The translations under genes and the position numbers were made by a program. The notes beneath the pieces were generated by a model, which saw only the letters and a list, made by a program, of their open reading frames with translations, searched no databases and had not been told where the DNA came from. DNA of 64,000 bases from contig MNCI01000885.1 of assembly GCA_015680685.1 (NCBI GenBank), positions 332,586 through 396,585 of the forward strand, given 5' to 3'. Within the stretch, counting starts at the first letter, position 1. Every line of letters begins with the position of its first letter. Source of the DNA: Gnetum montanum. Taxonomy: Eukaryota; Streptophyta; Gnetopsida; Gnetales; Gnetaceae. Positions 22,556 to 33,226 of this stretch are shown here, in pieces.

Positions 22556-23781
22556 ACTGAAAGTTATACCATGGAATATTGTTAAAGTAATCAAAATCCA
22601 ATACATATGCATGGTATAATGGTATTATCTAGCTATTGTTTAAAAAAGTAAAGTGAAATTATGCTTTAACAATATTTAAGATATTATAAATAAATTTAAA
22701 AGGGTTATGGATGTAATAAAATTTTAATTTTAATTTCATAAATAATATCTTTGACATAATTGGACTTGCTTTCATAATACATTTACATTGTTCCTAAGCT
22801 AGAATTATACTTAAGTTCACCAAATGGTGAGGGTAGAAGTGATAAAGTGTTAGTGAACCCACAAAATTTTTCATAAGGTTTTTTTTTTAATTTTAAACAA
22901 AAATACCTGTTAAAGGGTACAATGGAACCAAAACTCTTGTTTTAAATATAATATACATTCTTAAAACATCTAGCTCAAGTAAAATTTTATAATTCAATAT
23001 TGTTCACCTATAAAGCTTGCAAAACAAAACTCTTACCAAGAGGCTAACACCTCATTGGTCTCCTAAATAATAACTACACCTTAAGAAAAACTTTATCCCT
23101 TCCAAATCAACATGTTAAAGATATGGAGAAGGTTGTAAGGAGCCACTTGCCACAATTACAAGTTTCTTGATTATGTTGAGATTTGCTTAATGCCTTCTCT
23201 ATCAACAGCAATTGCCAATAAAATAATAAAACATGCATCTACAATGTGCACAGCCTATGAATACAACTCTCCCTATCCTAAAAATTTAACAGTTCTAAAG
23301 ATAATTTGCCAAAAAGTTTTGCCAAGCACTAGCTTTGGGATTCATTCCACTTTTAGTGAAAACAAGGTTCAAATTAGATGATGTGCTATCATGCTGTTGA
23401 AATAGCATGATGAGCCATTGTGCTTTGATTTCCATTTTAATAATCGCTTCACTACTATCACTTGTCACGATGAACTTTTCGAACTTTCCAACAAAATTTT
23501 CTTTATTCTTAGCTTGTTGAAATTTCCAACAAAATCTGGAACTTGAAACTTCATTGAGATTTTCCCAACCCATTTTTGATAAACATTACGTAGAGAAAGC
23601 TACATGGATGGAATCCTCTCTTATGTTTTTGTTTAAAACATCCACCTTCCACTGAAGCCTGTATTTCCATGTCTTTTTCCGTTCCCAAATTTCAAATTGT
23701 CAGATGCTTTTTCACCACGATCTGTGGACAAGCATCTTAAAGTACCTCACATTTCCACAAAAGATTCTACATTATGTCATG
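22556..23781. other. AT-rich unassigned DNA between two insertions
   Basis: This was continuous with 20,662 and 30,879 before the L1 and the Athila-like element inserted. A minus-strand frame at 23,573-23,295 (92 residues) has no recognised motif. Nothing else is seen. Confidence 0.5.
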
Positions 23782-24760
23782 TGATGAGACGTGATATCGG
23801 ATGCACCGCGATATCGCGTACGCGATATCATGGCCATCGCGATATCACGTCTTCCCCTGCAATATATCGTACACGATATCGTGGTCCGCTACCAAATCTA
23901 TAAATAAGAGGTGGCACTCCCCTCATTTCTCATCCTAGGCTAGAAGTAGCAAAGCTCTGGCAGTTTAATCACTCTAGAGATAGAATATTTTCCATGTGCC
24001 CGCAATAGGAGTCCCCAAGTGAATGGATCTTTATTCGAGCAGCTTTGTACCTGAACGCAAGTTGTGTACGGCAATAAAGATGAGATTTGTGGATAAACCT
24101 TGCAGTGCATGGAACAGGTGTATTACATGTTATTTCTTACCTATTATTTATTACCTGCATTAGCGCGGCATGAGTACGACTTGGTTACGAGCATTGACGA
24201 ATGTGTATGGCTAACCAAGGAATCGGCTACTCATCGTGATTAGATTCTCTCACCCTTGTCTCCTAGAATGCAGGATGAGTACAATTGATTACGAGCATCT
24301 ACGGATGTGTACAGCTAGTCAACGAATCGGGTCCTCATCATGCGTAGGCTAGTTAGGTGCCTCAGTATGACCACTTCGAGCACGTGCATTACATGTGGTG
24401 ATCCCAGTAACATTTAGTGTTTGGTAGCCACAGTTGCATAGTTCAAGGTGTGTACAATAAGTGGGAACAGATGCTAACACTAGTTAATTTAGACTTAGGA
24501 CATTAGTTAGAGTTAGCTAGTTTCTCAACCCTTCACCCTTAAGCATAGGAGAAAAATCATTAAGTACCAAAAAAATCATATACCTTGGACTTACTTAACC
24601 ATACACCTTGACAACAACAAGTAAGTCTGGGAAGACAATGAATGATTAACCCCAAGTGTTCCATGGGGCATATAGGCATTTAGTCTGCAAAGTTCGACCG
24701 GATCGCACGTGCTACGCTCGTTTCATATGGTTGAGTGTAGGGGTACCTCGTCACTCATCA
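23782..24760 (+). repeat. 5' LTR of element D
   Basis: This 979-bp LTR has ends TGATGAG and CTCATCA. TATAAATA lies at about 23,899. U3 carries five GATATC sites, including a perfect 20-bp palindrome at 23,810-23,829. AATAAAGATGAG at about 24,074 may serve as a poly(A) signal. It is clearly homologous to the LTRs at 29,941 and 60,108. Confidence 0.95.
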
Positions 24761-24780
24761 TTGGCGCCATTACCGGGGAC
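24761..24780 (+). other. Primer-binding site, tRNA-Asp type (element D)
   Basis: TTGGCGCCATTACCGGGGAC directly follows the LTR and fits the complement of the tRNA-Asp 3' end (TGGCGCCGTTGCCGGGGA) with two mismatches. This primer is used by Athila and related plant Ty3 elements. Confidence 0.85.
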
Positions 24781-24905
24781 TAAGTGTTTGTGCACCAAAT
24801 AGAACATAAGGTATATCACTCACATTGTTGTGAGCCTTAATGAACCTTTGGGTCAATCAAAAGAGAAAAAAATTATATAACGGTGAAATTAGCACACCGA
24901 TAAAA

Positions 24906-27338
24906 ATGCCTTCTTCTCATAAGAGCAACTCACCACCTAAGGACCACACACGAGACAGTCGGTAAGATAAAACACATAACCAAAATCAACCAAGTCCTAA
25001 ACAATATAAGATAACATATACTCATCCCAATGAGTATATTCCTAATTTTACTTTTGTTCTCCATCAGGACAAATAGCTGTGGTGGAGAGACTTTCAAGGT
25101 AACATTGTGTTACCCCCAGATCGATCAATCTATCACATGCTTTTCTGTGCCTTGGCACAGATAGGCATGACCAAGCTATATGTTGAATACGTTGCGAAGG
25201 ATTTTGACATGAGGGATTATTATCCCACAGATGCCCAACATATGAGAGACTTAAGGTAGGAGAGCCAACATAAATTGTTGAAGGGCAAGGCCCCACATGT
25301 CCTTAGTGAAATAGGAGACGAGGAACCCTTTATCATGGGCTCTTTAGCAAAGGATGTTTCCCCTCCTAACAATGGTGAGGAGGATGAGTATCAAAACCTA
25401 TGATCAATGATACATATCCCTAGTTTTGATGCCCATGAATAGTAGCTATTCATAGAGGGAACAACCACTCAAGCTAAGGGTGGGCACTTAGATCGTCACC
25501 ACGATCGAGGCTGTAGCAGCCAAAGAGAAGGTAAAAAACATTGTCATGACGATGGTTCCCCTTCTTCTTCCCCTTCTTCACATCACTTATCCTCTCCTTC
25601 CACATCTGGGCGTAGCCACCATGAACATAAAGGTGAGGATAAAAGTAAAAAGGACGAAAGACCTCGATGTGAAAGTCGAGAGAGAGGACAAGGGCAAGGA
25701 CGTAGGGAGAGTAGGGAACAACGCAAACATCATAGGCATTATGAAAGAGATGATCATGATGAGCTCCTACTCGCAACCTGAAGTATGCTTGACATAACGG
25801 AGGTAGTTAGGATTCCCACAAGGCATTTAAAGGATAGCCAGATCAAACGATTAGACATGAATAATATCCCATAGTTTGAAGGGGGATACAATGCTGATCC
25901 GCAAAATCATTTACAGGAATTCCACGATGCCTATGCCTTGCAAAATATAGAGAATGAATGGAAAAAACTTAAGTTGTTCCCAAGGACACTCACTAAAGAA
26001 GCAGAGAGCTGGTACCAATCCTTAGAGCTGGAAACCATCAGGAGGTGGAGTACGATGTTAGAACTATTCAACAAGAATTATCAAATGTACTCCAGAGTGT
26101 CCAATTTGAGTAAGCAGATCCAAGGCTAGAAGAAAGGTATACACGAACCCTTGGATGCTGCCATGGCCCACTATTATACACTGTTACATCATTGCCCAGT
26201 CCATGGGTATGCTCAGCGGGATCAACTTCGCCACATCGTGGATGGGCTAAGGAATGAAACTAGAAGAACCCTTGGGACTTATGCCCAAGGAAGACTCTCA
26301 CAACTTAGAGCCCATGAAGTACGTAGCTTGTTGGAGCAAGTAGCAAAATAAGAGGGTGAGCTACACAAAAGGGAAAGTGCAGAAGAGTACAACTGCTATC
26401 CCTCCCTTTGAAAGAAGGGAGTAAAATTTTGTGATGAAGAGGATGAGTCACCAATCGAAAAGTTGGTGAATCAAAAAACTTTACCGATCCAAAAATTAAC
26501 AACCGAGGTATCGGCCAAAGTAGACCAAATGTGGGATTTTTTAGACTCAAGAATTGAAAGAGTATTGAAAATTGTAGAAGAGTCTAAGGTAGAACAAAGT
26601 AGTAACAAAGGTAAGAAAAAGTGGAGAGATTTAGGCCCTGCACATAACAAGGGTAAGGGAAAAATCACTAACTCTGATGTGGTTGTGGATTCGGATTCAG
26701 ACGATGACGGTGGATGTGAGATCTACCATTATGACCATCCTAAAGGATGTTGCTCCATCATCTCACATCTACAAAAGCCTGGGGTGTATGCACTTAATCC
26801 AAGACGCAACCAACGGCAAACACCCTGTAGGTTACCTTATCCACAAGGTAACCCAAGGCAGTTCCACCAACCCTTAATGTATTATCCAAGTGGAACTCCA
26901 TCATAGCCCATCGGACAGCATCCGTAGTGGCAATACCCACAGTCATGGGGAGTGCCACCATCAACACAACAGTACCCTTACCGGCAGCCCGATCCTTATG
27001 GTTATTATGTGCAGCAGCCGATTTTTCCAAGTGACTCTATGGGTCATGCAACCCCCAGCCATCACTACCAAGTTTGGGAGTACTTTAAAAGGACACCTTC
27101 TTCTCCGGGAGACATCTCACACTCATTCCATCCCCCTAATCCATCCACACCTCTTCCACCACAAGTAGTTCCCATAACACCTCCTGCTTCAACAATGCAA
27201 AGGGAACTTCCTCCTCAACCGCAGCAACGTCACGCTACGAGAGCTGTAAATATCCAACCTGCTGCTGGTTCTGACAACTGTAAAAAGAGAAGACCTTACT
27301 TCAGAACCAAAAGCCCAAATAAACTATCGCAACAATAA
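24906..27338 (+). pseudogene. gag: gag of element D
   Basis: A probable start ATG at 24,906 aligns with that of element F (61,027). The N-terminal part reads FTFVLHQDK, GNIVLPPDRS and LYVEYVAKDFDMRDYYPTDAQ. The capsid-like core at about 25,860-26,340 reads NIP-stop-FEGGYNADPQNH, LKLFPRTLTKEAESWYQSL and RRWSTMLELFNKNY, typical of the Retrotrans_gag domain. Next come an acidic linker, CEIYHYDHPKGCCSIISHL (about 26,715-26,770) and a Pro/Gln/Tyr-rich tail (PYPQGNPRQFHQPLMYYPSG). Stops at 26,127, 26,349 and elsewhere show decay. Gag would form the particle. Confidence 0.85.
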
Positions 27339-27419
27339 GCGATTGAGGCCATGTATACTCCTCCATCACCATCTAACACTTCGGAGAACCCTTCAGTCCA
27401 ATAGAGCGTAACACATACG

Positions 27420-28154
27420 GTTATGTTAACGCATATCGTAACCGACTAGATCAAGGTAGGCCACCTTCCCAAGAAACTAACTGACCCTAGGAGTCCCTTA
27501 ATCTATTTGTAGATCATTGAAAATAAACCACATAGGGCTCTTCTTAACTCAGGTTCCGAAGTCAACTTAATTTCATGAAAAATATATCACGCCTGGAACC
27601 TACCCCAACTTGAGAAGAGCAACATTCAACTAGAGCTAGCAAACTAGTCCATCACCATTCCCTTGGGATTGGTGGAGGACATCATTACCACTGTGTGTGG
27701 TTGGTCTTACCTAGCTAATTTTTTGGTGATTGAAGTGAACAATAATGAAGGGGACTTCCCGATTATAATGGGAAGGGCATGGTTGAGTACAGTAGATGCA
27801 TGCCTTAGGATCCATGATCTTTCCTTGGAAATCTCAAAGATAAACATATGTGGAAAGATTAAGAAGATGAAGGTTCCATGCATCATATACAGTGATTCAT
27901 CAGGTGATGACATGGAGGAAATGCCTCCATGTAACAGGTGTGCCCAAGAAACATTGAAACAAAGATGCCTGTATGTAGCAACCACACAACTAGTAGAAGA
28001 CACCCAATGGTTGACAGCTACTAGAAGGAGCAAACAAATATGCATGGAACGAACTAAGAAAACCCATACCAACAACGAAAGCATAGACACATTGGAATAT
28101 GAGCGTCGCCAACTTCCATCCCTCAATCTAAGATCATCAATTGGGAGAAGTTAG
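27420..28154 (+). pseudogene. Protease of element D
   Basis: The frame reads SPLIYL, then RALLNSGSEVNLIS, the active-site loop with Asn in place of the catalytic Asp. LVEDIITTVCGWSYLANFLVIEV and DFPIIMGRAWLSTVDACL follow, the latter matching the IMGRxWL motif. An open stretch runs 27,663-28,154 and ends close to the point where pol is missing. The same layout is seen at 41,495 and 63,553. Confidence 0.8.
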
Positions 28155-28189
28155 GCACTTTTACAAAATTCAAACAGACGCTCATTATT

Positions 28190-29940
28190 TTAGATCTCTC
28201 CCTTACAACTCAATCATGGGGGAGATGGCCACCTATGCTAATCATATGGGGCTCTCAATTCTTTTAAGTTTTTGTTTTACATGTTTTTTACAATATTTTT
28301 GTTTTACAAATTTCTTTAACTTTTCTACTTTTTGTTTTACAAATTTCCTTAACTTTTCTCGTTTTTGTTTTACATCATCGTTATACTTTTTCAATTTTTG
28401 TGTGTGTGTGTGATCCACCTTGTAAGTTTGTCCCATAATAAGCATTCTTCATGATGGTATGAACTGTTTTCATATTGATTGCTAATGTTTGGTTTTTACC
28501 TTTAAGTCACAATGTTGATACTAAGGTATATTTCTTTCGATATGGCAGGCTATGAGTTCACTTCATCCATCCATCCACTAGTTTCTATGGTCTCTCTCGG
28601 CTTGGGAATGTATAGTCCCTTTCTAATAATAACTTTAACGAATCAATGACTAGGGATTTCTCAAACTAAGGAAGGACTCACGGATTGAAAAGGGTGTGAC
28701 TTCAAAGGAACTTGATGCTTTTCTGTTGGTCATTCTCTTGGGTGGTTGAATGTTTCTTCTTAAGTTTTCTGCCATTCCGATGTTACCCAATTATTGGAAG
28801 TTGAGACAATAAAAATAAGAAGTCTTTGCATGGTGTAGTTCTCACGCATAAAAACACAAAACAAAAAAAAAACCAAGTGAGAATTCAAAGCACACCCCTT
28901 AGACGAATAAACTTGGGCTACAAGCACTAGTTATGGAACCAAAAGTGTTTCCTCTAACTAAGGCCCTTCTCGCTTCCCATTCTCTCCTTTGTTTTATCGA
29001 AATAGTGGTAGCTCTTAGAGCATGCATTCTTGTTGCCCAAGTGGATGGTTTAACCAAGTGCGTTGATGTGAAGTCACTGGATGTGGTTGATTTAAGGCTA
29101 AAGTTGGGATGAGATTTGCCAAGTCACATTAATCATCAAACACACAAGAGGCTGTACACCACCTTGTTCTTGGGATTCCATTCCTTTTTTCTTCTCTCCA
29201 TCCTCCTCTCCATTGTTCACCTCATTGTCGGTTGTATCATTAATGTATATATTTTGGTTGATGCATTGTTTTCTTTTTGGTAAGTTCTTGTGGTTAAGAC
29301 TTTAACTCTTGTTCCATATGACATTCCCAAGGCCTACGAACTCTTTGAATGTGGGTTTGTCAAGGCATTAAGGACATGAGCTTGACCCACTAGCATTCCT
29401 ATTTGGAGCATTAGTTAACTTCTTTCCCTTAACATTTTGCAATCTAATTTATTTTGTTCATTTCCATCTTGACATCCCTTTCATCGATGCCATAGTTGTC
29501 CCTTTTTCTCTATCTTTCTTATTTCTTTTCTTTCTCCATTCTAATGCTACCGGAGGTTCGCGATTAGTCATGGGGGTATGGGGCCTAATTTTTTCAATTT
29601 TCTCTTAGCCCCAAAATTTTTGATTTTCTTCCTAACCCCTACACCTTTGGTAGTCATCAGTAAAATATTCCTAGATCCATATCAGCCATACCACAACCTA
29701 GCCAATGAGTTTACACCAAAGCAAGGTATCAATTACATGATGATTNNNNNNNNNNNNNNNNNNNNNNNNNNNNNNNNNNNNNNNNNNCCCTTGTTGTCAT
29801 GAACACCAGTTTTGTCAAGTCTTGTAATAGTGATCCGTTCACATGTCATCCCATTAGTTCCATCCCCCTCAATAATTCCATACCTACCTGATACTATTGT
29901 AAGGAACTCGAGGATGAGTTTTCATTCAGTCATGGGGGTA
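28190..29940 (+). other. 3' untranslated region of element D
   Basis: This region is homologous to 44,610-46,000 of element E (shared GGGTGTGACTTCAARGG, GAATTCAAAGCACA and GGGCTACRAGCACTAGT). T-rich tandem units of TTTTGTTTTACAAATTTC lie at 28,297-28,375. Purine tracts TCATGGGGG occur at 28,215, 29,568 and 29,930. No gene is seen. The last tract, at 29,927-29,940, is the probable plus-strand primer. Confidence 0.7.
29746..29787. other. Assembly gap (42 N)
   Basis: This is a run of N in the 3' untranslated region of element D. Confidence 1.
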
Positions 29941-30873
29941 TGATGAGATGCAATATTGTAGCCGTCGCAATATCGCGTCGTCCCCTGCGATATTGTGGTC
30001 CGTCGCCAAATCTATAAATAAGAGGCGACACTCCCCTCATTTCTCATCCTAGGCTAGAAGTAGCGAAGCTCTGGCAGTTTAATCACTTCAGAGATAGAAT
30101 ATTTTCCATTTGCCCGCAGTAGGAGTCCCCAAGTGAATGGATCTTTATTCGAGCAGCTTTGTACCGGAATGCAAGTTGTATACGGAAATAAAGACGAGCT
30201 TTGTGGATAAACCTTGCAGTGCATGGAGTAGGTTTATTACACGTTATTTCTTACCTGTTATTTATTACCTGCATTAGCGTAGTATGAGTACGACTTGGTT
30301 ACGAGCATTGACGAATGTGTACGGCTAACCAAGGAATTGACTACTCATCGCGATTAGATTCTCTCACTCTTGTCTCCTAGAATGCTTGATGAGTACGACT
30401 TGATTACGAGCATCTACGGATGTGTACGGCTAGTCAAGGAATCGGCTACTCATCACGCTTAGGCTAGTTAGGTGCCTCAGTTCGACCACTTCGAGCACGT
30501 GCGTTACATGTGGTGATCCCAGTAATGATTAGTGTTTGGTAGCCACAGTTGCATAGTTCAAAGTGTGTACGGTAAGTGGAAACGGATGCTGACACTAGTT
30601 AATTTAGACTTAAGACATTAGTTAGAGTTAACTAGTTTCTCAACCCTTCACCCTTTAGCATAGGAGAAAAACCATAAAAGACCAAAAAAATCATATACCT
30701 CAGACTTACTTAACCATACACCATGACAACAACAAGTAAGTCTGGGAAGACAACGAATGATTAATCCCAAGTGTTCCATGGGGCGTTTAGGCATTTAGTC
30801 TACGGAGTTTGACCAGATCGCACGTGCTACCCTCATTTCGTATGGTTGTGTAGGGGTACCTCGCCACTCATCA
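29941..30873 (+). repeat. 3' LTR of element D
   Basis: This 933-bp LTR is homologous to 23,782-24,760. TATAAATA lies at about 30,013. Its U3 lacks several GATATC sites found in the 5' copy, so the two copies have diverged. The end CTCATCA is followed by the duplication TCATG. Confidence 0.95.
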
Positions 30874-30879
30874 TCATGT

Positions 30880-31260
30880 GAACTAAGGATTTCTCCATAT
30901 ACTCTTCCAGTCTTCTTCATCTCCAGTGATTTGCTACCATTTTTGCAACCATAATCATGATTCATGACCTTATTATCAAAATAGATTGCAAAGATCTGAT
31001 CTTCATTATATTTGTTGGGTCACTTGGGTGTACAGTTTCAGAACGCTGAATCGGACGGTAGAACCAACAAATCCAGAATGTCGGTTTATAACTGTTTGTG
31101 CACTGCCATGGGGTCTTAGACAAGGAAAATGCAGGGCATCTACCAAAGCAAGTAATGAATAAGTCAATTACTCTCAGAAAGGTGGCAGTGTCAAGAATGA
31201 CAACAAAAGTTTCTGAAATTGCTGAGACACCAAATAATTATGTCTGTGTTACCCCCACCT
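30880..31260. repeat. Dispersed repeat R1, copy b
   Basis: This is the direct homologue of 20,195-20,520. It starts almost at the 3' end of element D, so element D inserted at or beside the edge of this repeat. No open frame is seen. Confidence 0.75.
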
Positions 31261-31313
31261 GAAATGTTTCTGTAAACAAATCAATTTCATTATAATGTTT
31301 TATTTTATATCTC

Positions 31314-31379
31314 TCCTGATCACCATCACTTCAAGTAATGGTAAGGTCCTGATCACCATCACTTCAAGTAATGGTAAGG
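31314..31379. repeat. 33-bp perfect tandem duplication
   Basis: Two identical 33-bp units lie head to tail (TCCTGATCACCATCACTTCA then AGTAATGGTAAGG). They are recent, because no mismatch is seen. Confidence 0.95.
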
Positions 31380-31524
31380 TGCTTGTTTCTGACCTGGGTT
31401 TAGTAACTGCAAAAAGGTTAGACTTTTGCTCATCTCCTTATATTCTCAGGACCCCTTAATTATAAAATAAACATTGAACGTCAGAATAATGATCCTTTGA
31501 TTGTCACTGTGCTTTTCTAACCAG

Positions 31525-31698
31525 TCACTGCGGTGAAGGATTTGAGGATGATTTTAAAAGATAAATACTGTCTCAGACTTGCCTGTGTGCAGGCTTTGAG
31601 AGATTTAAATAGCTTTCCAGTGTGGGAGAACCAGACCCAGATTTCAACTGAAGGCCAGAAAGATATAGCTTGCATTAATTTTCTTACTCTTATCGCAG
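31525..31698 (+). CDS. Candidate internal exon of a host gene, function unknown
   Basis: A 174-bp block is flanked by an acceptor (TGCTTTTCTAACCAG) and a strong donor (CAG then GTAAGTAG). One frame is open through the whole block with phase 1 at both ends. It reads TAVKDLRMILKDKYC, LACVQALRDLNSFPVW, then DIACINFLTLIA. Neighbouring DNA (31,705-32,900) is T-rich like an intron. I do not recognise the protein. The other two frames have stops. Minus-strand frames also overlap here, so transcript support would be needed. Confidence 0.35.
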
Positions 31699-31704
31699 GT
31701 AAGT

Positions 31705-32920
31705 AGGAGTCTCTGGCCTGAACTACTGTGCTTAAAATGAGAAGAGAAACAGGAGGGCAAAGTAGCAGTGAAGGGACAACCCTGCCGAGAGGGAAAATCC
31801 TTAGCAGGATCATCTCCTCCTTTATGCAAGTGATTTTCTGCTGCTGCATTTCCAGCGAAAAACGCACTCATTTTGTATCTGAAACTTGAGCACACTTGTG
31901 CATTCCAAGTTCCTTAATGTATGCGTTTCTTGATTCTGTTTGGTTCTTGCTCGGTTCTTGCTCTGAAACTAATATGTGATCTTTCTTGTTTTTTCATGTT
32001 ATAGTAAAATAATGCTGATGTGTAGCTTGCTAAGTTATTATCAATGTAGGGTTTCTTATTTCCTTTGCGTTATCTGTATGCTATTTTACTACTTCAGATA
32101 ATAAATATACCTGGTCTGCTTTCCCTTCTTAAAAGCTTTATTTGATAGGACATATCACTGTGAGATATAATGCTATATGCATTTTTCTAAGGATATAGTC
32201 TCTCTTAAAGCTGAATATATGAAGTTCATTTTCCTCTTATTAAAGTTTAAGACTTTTCTTTCTAAGCCATAGTACCAATGGTTTTCTATAACGAGATCAG
32301 CTCAGAGGCCCATGCATCAAAATCAGAAATACTGGATGTGATTTTTAATTTTCACCTAATCGGAATTGAACTGCTAACATTTTATCCATTGTGCTGAACT
32401 TACTATGAGCTCATATTCAAAATTCAAATTCACTAATGCTGTAGATGCTGCAGCTGGAAGTCATGATAATTGATGGATAGCGATGTTTCTCAGTTTTCAC
32501 TTTCTTCACTTTCATTTCTTTTTAAATAAAAGAATGAAAAGGATGGATTCTATTAAAATACGATACTAAAATAAACAGCTGGAGATGGGCCATGGATTTA
32601 GAGGGTAGGGAAGGATTTTCCAAGGGCAGGTAACATCAGTCCTTTTGGTAAGGGAAAAGAAAAGGTTTAAAAGTGTTAACATCATGATTTTTTTAATTAA
32701 TTTTTCACTGTAGTCTTTAGCACGCTTTGTACTTACAAAGGAAAAGTAACTTGAAATTATTTTATGTTATGCACATTTTCAAAAATTAAATTGTAAAAGT
32801 AAGGTAACCATTTTAGGAGAAGCATTGTAGTTGAAGAAAACAAAACAATTGAATAGCTACATATTAAAGAGCATTTAATTTGAAAATGAAAATGAAAATA
32901 AATTAAAGCTTTATTACCTT
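31705..32920. other. T-rich unassigned DNA, intron-like
   Basis: No transposon similarity was noticed. A short duplication GGTTCTTGCTC occurs twice at about 31,941-31,965. If 31,525-31,698 is an exon, this would be the following intron. Confidence 0.35.
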
Positions 32921-33226
32921 TGTATACTCATAAGATCTATTGGATAGATATTATATTTTCATGAATTTACAAATTAACTAAGCATCAATGGGGGTATCAA
33001 AAAAATCATATAGGCTTTTAATTGTAACATTATAACACTACCCACATGTAATTCATCTTCAAGGGCTACTGATCTACACAACCTATAGATGTGCTCTTCT
33101 CAGGGGAGTTGAATCAATCTTCCACTTCAATTCTAAGATGATGAAAACTTAAGTAAAACTTGTTGATAGCACTTGGACACTTAATGAGAATAACACTAAA
33201 AGATTGTAAGATTCTACATCTAGTTT

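Larger units (their letters stand above)
23782..30873 (+). mobile_element. Athila-like Ty3 element without pol (element D), complete with target duplication
   Basis: Two LTRs (23,782-24,760 and 29,941-30,873) start TGATGAG and end CTCATCA. The 5-bp duplication TCATG lies at 23,777-23,781 and 30,874-30,878. A primer site matching tRNA-Asp follows the 5' LTR, and a purine-rich tract precedes the 3' LTR. The inside holds gag and protease, then jumps near 28,165-28,190 straight to 3' untranslated sequence homologous to that of element E. Reverse transcriptase, RNase H and integrase are absent. It could have moved only with proteins from another copy, as known for TR-GAG-type elements (inference), or it lost pol after insertion. 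Confidence 0.92.

Noticed and set aside
31517-31895. Minus-strand frames of 116 and 83 residues over the candidate exon
   Set aside because: No motif is seen, and they lack the consistent splice context present on the plus strand. They remain possible but unsupported.
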